From: JBGTLU01 sp041743935
GTDB taxonomy: Bacteria > Bacteroidota > Bacteroidia > Sphingobacteriales > Sphingobacteriaceae
Assembly (NCBI GenBank): GCA_041743935.1
Contig: JBGTLU010000021.1
Span: forward strand, 17,011 to 81,010
Reading direction: 5' to 3'
DNA: 64,000 bases
Part shown: positions 59,325 to 64,000 of the stretch, one piece after another
Layout: the number at the start of each line of letters is the position of its first letter
How positions within the stretch are numbered: the stretch's first letter is position 1
The notes under the pieces: model-generated
Database searches by the model: none
What the model saw: the letters and a program-made list of their open reading frames with translations, nothing else
Told to the model about the DNA's origin: nothing
Made by a program: the position numbers and the translations under genes

Positions 59325-59914
59325 TGCTAAAAATAGGGATAACCGGCGGTATTGGGAGTGGAAAAACCACCGTAGCAAATTTATTTGCAAAGCTTGGAGC
59401 ACCTGTATATGATGCAGATACAGAAACTAAAAAATTGATGAATACCGATCCGGAAATAATGGCTGAAATAAAGAAAAATTTTGGGGAAGATATTTACAAT
59501 GAAAACAATCAGTTAAACAGAGCAAAATTAGCTGCAATTGTTTTTAATGACGATAAGAAACTAGATATATTAAACAAAATTACGCATCCACCAACCATTA
59601 AAGCATATAAAGATTGGGCCAATTTACATCATAATAAACCATACATAATAAAAGAAGCAGCACTCTTGTTCGAAAGCAATACCTACCAATTGAATGATTA
59701 TAATATTTTAGTAATTGCACCAGAGGAAGTTAGAATACAACGAGTAATGCAGAGAGACAAGGTGAGTAAAGAACAAGTTTTAAGTAGGATGAAGAATCAA
59801 ATGCCCGATAATGAAAAGCTAAAATTAGCTGATGCAGTCATTTTTAATGATAACCAAAACTTACTCATTCCTCAAGTAATGGAATTACACGAAGAGTTTA
59901 TTTCAAAAGCGTGA
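59324..59914 (+). CDS. coaE: Dephospho-CoA kinase
   Basis: CoaE phosphorylates the 3'-hydroxyl of dephospho-CoA, the last step of CoA synthesis. The 196-residue protein has the P-loop GGIGSGKTT (8-16), VYDADTETKKLM (about 29-40), the lid region QRVMQRDKVSKEQV near 143 and RMKNQMPDNEKLKLAD near 160. Start and length are normal. It overlaps YbbR by one base and the MBL-nuclease gene by four (GTGA). CoaD is at 24527. Confidence 0.95.
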   Translation: MLKIGITGGIGSGKTTVANLFAKLGAPVYDADTETKKLMNTDPEIMAEIKKNFGEDIYNENNQLNRAKLAAIVFNDDKKLDILNKITHPPTIKAYKDWANLHHNKPYIIKEAALLFESNTYQLNDYNILVIAPEEVRIQRVMQRDKVSKEQVLSRMKNQMPDNEKLKLADAVIFNDNQNLLIPQVMELHEEFISKA

Positions 59915-60849
59915 TTTTAGAAGATTTTATACTTAAAAAACCAGAAGGTTTGTTTTGTAAATACGGCGATTTTTATCTCGACCCAACTAAACCCGCTACC
60001 CATGCCATTGTCTCTCATGCACATGGCGATCATGCAGTTAAAGGTTCAAAAAACGTGTATTGCACTCCAGCAACTAAGCAAATCATGCAACTCAGATCCG
60101 GGACAGATGCTGCACATTTTTTCTATACAGAAACTTTTCACACAAAATTTACAGTAAACGGTATAGAAATAACTTTTATTCCAGCCGGACACATTTTAGG
60201 CTCTGCACAAATACTTTTAACCTATCAAAACATCCGTTATTTATATACAGGCGATATAAAAACACAGCCTGATGCCACTTGTGAGCCCTTTGAAACGGTA
60301 CCTTGTGATGTACTTATTACCGAAACTACCTTTGCAAACCCCAGTATTATTCATCCGGAAACAACACAGGAGATAATGAAATTGAACCATGTTGAACAAA
60401 ACGTAATTCTTGGTACCTATGCTTTAGGTAAGGCTCAACGTCTAACCAAATTAATTTCTGAAAACTGCCCCACAAAAACGATATATATCAATCATACCAT
60501 CGCCCCAATTCACAAACTATACGAACAATTAGGGATAGTATTAGGCACTTGGAAAATGTATGATAGAAAAGAGTTCAAGAAAATAAAAAGCGGCATATAT
60601 CTGGTTCCTCCAATAACTTTTGATTTATACCGAAGGCCAGAAAATGCATTACGTGCTTTTGCATCTGGTTGGGAACATCTTCAAAAACAATGCGACCTTA
60701 AACTATACATAAGCGATCATGCAGATTGGAATGAAATTCTTACCATCATTAAAAAGTGTAATCCAACTCAAATATGGACAACTCACGGCGACGGCACACA
60801 TTTGAAATTATTTTTCGGAACTGATATTTCTGTAAAACTTTTAGATTAA
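59911..60849 (+). CDS. Metallo-beta-lactamase-fold nuclease (DNA ligase-associated exonuclease-like)
   Basis: The 312-residue protein begins at GTG 59911 and has the MBL-fold metal motif SHAHGDHA (about 34-41), followed by IPAGHILGSAQILL (about 90-103), YTGDIKT (about 111), ALGKAQRL (about 170), and ISDHADWNEIL (about 270-280), the last two being typical of the ligase-associated exonuclease/mRNA 3'-end processing group. The beta-CASP-like region is short. No DNA ligase gene is adjacent here. It is coupled to coaE by GTGA. Confidence 0.84.
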   Translation: MILEDFILKKPEGLFCKYGDFYLDPTKPATHAIVSHAHGDHAVKGSKNVYCTPATKQIMQLRSGTDAAHFFYTETFHTKFTVNGIEITFIPAGHILGSAQILLTYQNIRYLYTGDIKTQPDATCEPFETVPCDVLITETTFANPSIIHPETTQEIMKLNHVEQNVILGTYALGKAQRLTKLISENCPTKTIYINHTIAPIHKLYEQLGIVLGTWKMYDRKEFKKIKSGIYLVPPITFDLYRRPENALRAFASGWEHLQKQCDLKLYISDHADWNEILTIIKKCNPTQIWTTHGDGTHLKLFFGTDISVKLLD

Positions 60850-60872
60850 AGACTTGTTGCAAAAGCATACTT

Positions 60873-61040
60873 ATGTTAGAACAAGGCGTAGATTATGAAA
60901 TTAATAATGATGGGAACGTAGTGTTTACCCGTCAATATCATCTCAAAAGAGGATATTGTTGCAAAAATAAATGCCTTAATTGCCCTTGGACCGATTGGAA
61001 AAAAGAGGCAAAAAATAAAAATTCTAAAAAATATAAGTAA
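60873..61040 (+). CDS. DUF5522 small cysteine-rich protein
   Basis: This 55-residue reading frame starts at ATG 60873, 23 bases after the MBL-nuclease stop. It has YHLKRGYCCKNKCLNCPW (residues 22-39), with four cysteines in a CC-x3-C-x2-C pattern, followed by a Lys-rich tail. This is the DUF5522 pattern; the cysteines suggest a metal site such as zinc. The function is unknown. It probably belongs to the coaE-MBL transcript. Confidence 0.78.
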   Translation: MLEQGVDYEINNDGNVVFTRQYHLKRGYCCKNKCLNCPWTDWKKEAKNKNSKKYK

Positions 61041-61047
61041 TAACACG

Positions 61048-61055
61048 TAATTTTG
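61048..61055 (+). promoter_or_regulatory. -7 element TAATTTTG for the MarR gene
   Basis: TAATTTTG is a perfect TAnnTTTG, ten bases before ATG 61065. The leader would be about six bases. Open TTG and GTG codons at 61053 and 61056 lie in or next to the element, which favours the ATG. Confidence 0.5.
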
Positions 61056-61064
61056 GTGGCAGAG

Positions 61065-61517
61065 ATGGAATTAGAAAAAGAAATATCCCAAAAAAAGTTT
61101 AAAAGCGAATACCATAAAGCAGTAGTAAACTTCATTTTTACTAACAATTGGTTAACCAATATCTTGCGCAATAACTTCGATCGGCACGATATAACCATGC
61201 AACAATATAATATTTTACGCATTTTGCGTGGTCAACATCCCAAAGCTTCTACCGTAAATTTATTAAAAGAGCGCATGTTAGATAGAATGTGCGATGCCTC
61301 CAGAATTGTGGAACGATTGGTTCAAAAAGGATTGGTTAGTCGTAAACAAAATGAATCGGATCGTAGAGCGGTGGATATTCACATCACCCCATCCGGTTTA
61401 TCTTTATTAGAAATTATAGATAAAGAAGAACACCCTGCAGAAGAAGCTATACGCAAAAACTTATCAGAAGAAGAAACGGCTACCTTGAATACACTATTGG
61501 ATAAACTTCGAGGTTAA
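61065..61517 (+). CDS. MarR-family transcriptional regulator
   Basis: This 150-residue winged-helix protein is a MarR-type regulator. The start at ATG 61065 (MELEKEISQKKFKSEYHK) is preferred to TTG 61053. The core holds MQQYNILRILRGQHPKASTV (about 45-64, in part), recognition region DRMCDASRIVERLVQKGLVSR (in part), and the wing NESDRRAVDIHITPSGLSLL (in part) with the typical DRRxVxIxIT motif. The ligand and targets are unknown. It is convergent with the SDR gene, with seven bases between. Confidence 0.88.
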   Translation: MELEKEISQKKFKSEYHKAVVNFIFTNNWLTNILRNNFDRHDITMQQYNILRILRGQHPKASTVNLLKERMLDRMCDASRIVERLVQKGLVSRKQNESDRRAVDIHITPSGLSLLEIIDKEEHPAEEAIRKNLSEEETATLNTLLDKLRG

Positions 61518-61524
61518 ATTCTAA

Positions 61525-62283
61525 CTATTTGCGTAATAAAGTTCCTGAATTTGCTTGCGCAGTAGGCATAATAGTCAGCTCATTGATGTTTACATGTGCC
61601 GGTAGTGATATTGCATAGTAAATTGCATCTGCAATATCTTCAGCTTTTAGGGCTTCAAATCCTTTGTAAACAGCTTTTGCTCTATCTTCATCCCCTTTAA
61701 ATCTTACTACAGAAAATTCTGTTTCTACCGCACCCGGATGAACGGCAGTTACTCGTATCCCATGCGTTAGTAAATCTATGCGCATGGCTTTTGTTAAAGA
61801 ATCTACAGCATGTTTACTGGCACAATACACATTGCCGTTTGCATAAGTTTCTTTACCAGCAATGCTTCCTAAGTTTACAATATGACCCTTGCCGTTTGCA
61901 ATCATTAAATTACTAACTGATTTGGTGACGTATAATAATCCCTTCACATTGGTATCTAACATGGTATCCCAATCGTTGGTGTTTCCTTCATTAATGGGGT
62001 CTAACCCAAGCGATAAACCGGCATTATTTATTAAAACATCTATATTTTGCCAATTCAGAGGTAAATTTTCAAATGCATTGATAACGGCTTGTTTATCTCT
62101 CACATCTAACTCTATAACCCAAACATCTACCTTAAAATCCTTTTGTATTTGGGTAGATAATTGCTTTAGTCTATCGGCTCTTCTGCCCGTAATAATTAAA
62201 TGATATCCGTTTTGGGCAAGTTTTATGGCAGTAGCTTTGCCAATACCGGCACTTGCACCGGTGATGCATGCTATTTTACTCAT
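61525..62283 (-). CDS. Short-chain dehydrogenase/reductase (YdfG-type)
   Basis: The 252-residue Rossmann-fold enzyme has the cofactor motif TGASAGIGKATA (8-19), a basic residue in GRRADRLK suggesting NADP, NNAGLSLG (about 87-94), the active-site Ser in NLGSIAG (about 136-142) and the catalytic YCASK (about 152-156). It resembles the YdfG group of NADP-dependent 3-hydroxy acid/serine dehydrogenases. It overlaps porT by one base and is the last gene of the ubiE-porT-SDR operon. The natural substrate is not known. Confidence 0.88.
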   Translation of the reverse strand: MSKIACITGASAGIGKATAIKLAQNGYHLIITGRRADRLKQLSTQIQKDFKVDVWVIELDVRDKQAVINAFENLPLNWQNIDVLINNAGLSLGLDPINEGNTNDWDTMLDTNVKGLLYVTKSVSNLMIANGKGHIVNLGSIAGKETYANGNVYCASKHAVDSLTKAMRIDLLTHGIRVTAVHPGAVETEFSVVRFKGDEDRAKAVYKGFEALKAEDIADAIYYAISLPAHVNINELTIMPTAQANSGTLLRK

Positions 62284-63014
62284 TATTCGAAATAAATGGT
62301 GAATTGAAACATCTCGGCAAATAATTTATTTATTGGTCTGGTAAATTTATGATCATCATCGTTGAGTGTATTGCCAAAAGAACGAGAAAATTTAATCTCT
62401 AAAGTGCTTTTAAAAAATTGGTTGTAAATATCTACCCCAACACCTGCTTCGTAAGATAAATAACCGTTTTTCATTTTCACAATACGGGCATCATCCTCCG
62501 GAGCAAGTCCGTCGTCATCTTTTTTTCTTCGGGCAGTTACATCGGCAGTAATTTTAAATCCTCCCAAAAAATAAGCCCGATAATTACCACTACGGTTAGA
62601 TTTGTATTTTACCGAAAACGGGAATTCCAAAAACGAAGTTTCTACCACTTTTACTATATTGTTTGGATTGCTTCGCTGATTGTATTGGTATTCCAATTGG
62701 CGATCTACAAAACTAAAACCTGGAGTAGCTCGCAAATCTAGGTTATCATTTATTTTTAAATTACCAACCAAACCCAAAGCAAAACCCGATAAACCAACCG
62801 GTTTTATGGCAAAAAGTGTATCGTTGGTAAACGGATTTTGTTGGGGTTGATTAAAATCAGGTACTTTCCGAATATCAAACGCATTGCGATTAATGGAGAT
62901 ATAAAATCCGTAATTATAAGGTTGGTTATCTACATTACCTCCAGAATTTATAAACTGAGCAGATGCACCAAATGCGCAAAGTAAAAAAGCAAATAACAGA
63001 GAAATGCGTTTCAT
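62283..63014 (-). CDS. porT: PorT, type IX secretion system outer-membrane protein
   Basis: PorT is needed for T9SS cargo export and gliding in Bacteroidota. The 243 residues include a signal peptide (MKRISLLFAFLLCAFGASAQ) and an outer-membrane beta-barrel-like sequence with alternating strands, for example YNYGFYISINRNAFDIRKV (in part), GLSGFALGLVGNLKINDNLD (in part) and the aromatic C-terminus ending in FTIYFE. Linkage to ubiE (ATGA overlap, four bases) and length match PorT in other members. An unrelated beta-barrel is possible but less likely. Confidence 0.84.
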   Translation of the reverse strand: MKRISLLFAFLLCAFGASAQFINSGGNVDNQPYNYGFYISINRNAFDIRKVPDFNQPQQNPFTNDTLFAIKPVGLSGFALGLVGNLKINDNLDLRATPGFSFVDRQLEYQYNQRSNPNNIVKVVETSFLEFPFSVKYKSNRSGNYRAYFLGGFKITADVTARRKKDDDGLAPEDDARIVKMKNGYLSYEAGVGVDIYNQFFKSTLEIKFSRSFGNTLNDDDHKFTRPINKLFAEMFQFTIYFE

Positions 63015-63742
63015 TTAATTCCGGTGTAAATAGTACTTATGCCAAACGTTAATGCCGAAGCTTTAGTTTCTACAAATCCTGCATTCTGCATAATAGAAGT
63101 GAAATTATCACCATCCGGAAATGCAGCAACCGATTCTGGTAAATACGTGTAGGCATTGGCATCTTTAGAGAACAGTTTACCAAAAAAAGGCATTAAGGTA
63201 AAAGAATAAAATCTGTAAAACTGTTTAAATGGAAAGGTTTTAGGTTGAGAAAACTCTAATATGACCGTTTTACCTCCGGGCTTTAAAACCCGATAGATGT
63301 CTGATAATCCTTTTTCCAAATTTTCGAAATTTCTTACACCAAAACTAACAATTACTGCATCAAATTGGTCATCTGTAAAAGGTAAAGCTTCAGAATCGGC
63401 AAGTTTAACTTCAAAAACAGAGGATAAATTACGCCCTTGAATTTTCTTTTCGGCAAAAGCGAGCATGCCAGCAGAAATATCAACCCCAATCACTTTTTTA
63501 GGTTGTAAGGTTTTGATGGCTTCAAAAGCAAAATCGCCGGTACCGGTTGCTACATCCAAAATATAGTTTGGTTTATCTTTTTTAAGTCTGGCTATTGCAC
63601 GTTTACGCCACCAAATATCTATTCCAAAAGACAAGAAATGATTCAAAAAATCATACTTATGCGCTATTTTATTGAACATTAGGGCAACCTGTTCCTTTTT
63701 GGTTGCATCTAGTTCTTTATACGGTTTTACGGTTTCAGACAT
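63011..63742 (-). CDS. ubiE: Demethylmenaquinone methyltransferase
   Basis: UbiE/MenG methylates demethylmenaquinone to menaquinone, the respiratory quinone expected in this phylum. The 243 residues contain motif I LDVATGTGDFAFEA (about 61-74), VIGVDISAGMLAFAEKK (in part), FDAVIVSFGVRNFENL (in part, about 123-138), and LKPGGKTVILEFSQPK (about 151-166), plus a family-typical N-terminus. It has a perfect TATATTTG promoter box. It overlaps porT by four bases. Confidence 0.93.
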   Translation of the reverse strand: MSETVKPYKELDATKKEQVALMFNKIAHKYDFLNHFLSFGIDIWWRKRAIARLKKDKPNYILDVATGTGDFAFEAIKTLQPKKVIGVDISAGMLAFAEKKIQGRNLSSVFEVKLADSEALPFTDDQFDAVIVSFGVRNFENLEKGLSDIYRVLKPGGKTVILEFSQPKTFPFKQFYRFYSFTLMPFFGKLFSKDANAYTYLPESVAAFPDGDNFTSIMQNAGFVETKASALTFGISTIYTGIK

Positions 63743-64000
63743 GCGATGACAAATATACTGGATGATACTTGTTTTAAGGTTATTTTGTTTTACAAAGCTT
63801 ATCCGAGTTTTTCAAAACTCATTGTAGAAAGATTAATTGGACTATACTTTATAGTAAACAATAACTCTAAAGACGATAGCATAATTTAGATTCAAATAAA
63901 TAGTACTTTTTTATCTTAAATAAAGAGAATATGCATTTACTTTTAGCTAAGCTATTTAACTAATAAACATCCCGAAAAAAAGTTTTCCATATTTTTCTTT
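63743..64000 (+). other. Intergenic region at the right edge
   Basis: This stretch holds the ubiE promoter (TATATTTG at 63750-63757, minus) and a small hairpin ACTATA-CTT-TATAGT at 63841-63855. No gene of more than about 10 codons is visible up to the window edge. Confidence 0.6.
63750..63757 (-). promoter_or_regulatory. -7 element TATATTTG for ubiE-porT-SDR
   Basis: The minus strand shows TATATTTG, a perfect TAnnTTTG, eight bases upstream of the ATG at 63742. The predicted leader is about four bases. Confidence 0.5.

Noticed and set aside
63841..63855. Small hairpin ACTATA-CTT-TATAGT near the right edge
   Set aside because: It is short, AT-rich and has no T-run, so it is expected by chance; the next gene to the right is outside the window.
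1..64000. CRISPR arrays, tRNA or rRNA genes, prophage or IS elements
   Set aside because: No regularly spaced direct repeats of suitable length, no CCA-ended cloverleaf-like spacers, and no integrase, transposase or phage genes were seen on reading all intergenic regions. A tRNAscan or repeat-finder run would settle it.

Overview
The window is AT-rich chromosomal DNA from a member of the Bacteroidota. The evidence is consistent. There is a PorT gene linked to ubiE and a protein with a type IX secretion (T9SS) C-terminal sorting domain. There are several Bacteroidota-typical families: a DUF3276 PUR-like protein, DUF3822, DUF1573, DUF3857 pairs, a long NusB and a CcmB-CcmC-CcmD block. Many genes are preceded by the TAnnTTTG -7 element of this phylum's primary sigma factor rather than by Shine-Dalgarno sequences. 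Genus and family cannot be fixed from the sequence. I see no rRNA, tRNA, CRISPR array, insertion sequence, prophage or integrated element. Genes are densely packed and no gap without a gene exceeds about 285 bases.

Layout. 1-5011 (minus): a partial miaA with an upstream TnpR-like gene, then the chain dapD > GT9 glycosyltransferase > tsaC > cca. 5071-11223: hslR, a lipoprotein-type OmpH, gyrB, a T9SS cargo protein, a retropepsin-like protease, mdh and a DUF6498 membrane protein. 11333-20072: dnaE, trxA, a minus-strand ZIP/PAP2/methyltransferase operon, glmM and a cysteine desulfurase. 20081-26363: clpB, a SRPBCC protein, pyrE head-to-head with a NUDIX gene, then coaD, rsmD and DUF3822. 26454-31062: a RecD-like helicase translationally linked to ccmB-ccmC-ccmD, then glutamate dehydrogenase. 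31222-39596: an orphan TPR histidine kinase, two DUF3857 proteins (one with a degenerate active site), a peptide-type ABC permease and a SpoIIE phosphatase. 39568-46335: a polysaccharide region with a Wzy/ligase-type protein, a Wzz-type protein, a flippase and two glycosyltransferases with rnhB embedded between them. 46387-51044: gcvT, comB, MazG-like, dtd, an IscA-type protein and a mutase subunit without a B12 domain. 51045-52759: a candidate origin region and dnaA. 52855-63742: PUR-like protein, ABC exporter, leucine dehydrogenase, nusB-DUF1573-yajC, YbbR-coaE-MBL nuclease-DUF5522, MarR, and the ubiE-porT-SDR operon.

Most genes are housekeeping: replication (gyrB, dnaE, dnaA), tRNA and rRNA maturation (miaA, cca, tsaC, rsmD, dtd), CoA synthesis (coaD, coaE), cell envelope (dapD, glmM, polysaccharide genes), haem delivery and central metabolism. 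I did not find a convincing new defence or mobile system. The observations most worth checking are: a shared TTATTAACA motif upstream of both gyrB and dnaA; overlapping divergent start codons of pyrE and a NUDIX gene with an apparently leaderless pyrE promoter; an active/inactive pair of secreted transglutaminase-like proteins; an isolated comB that could feed sulfonolipid synthesis; and recurrent low-complexity repeats between genes.
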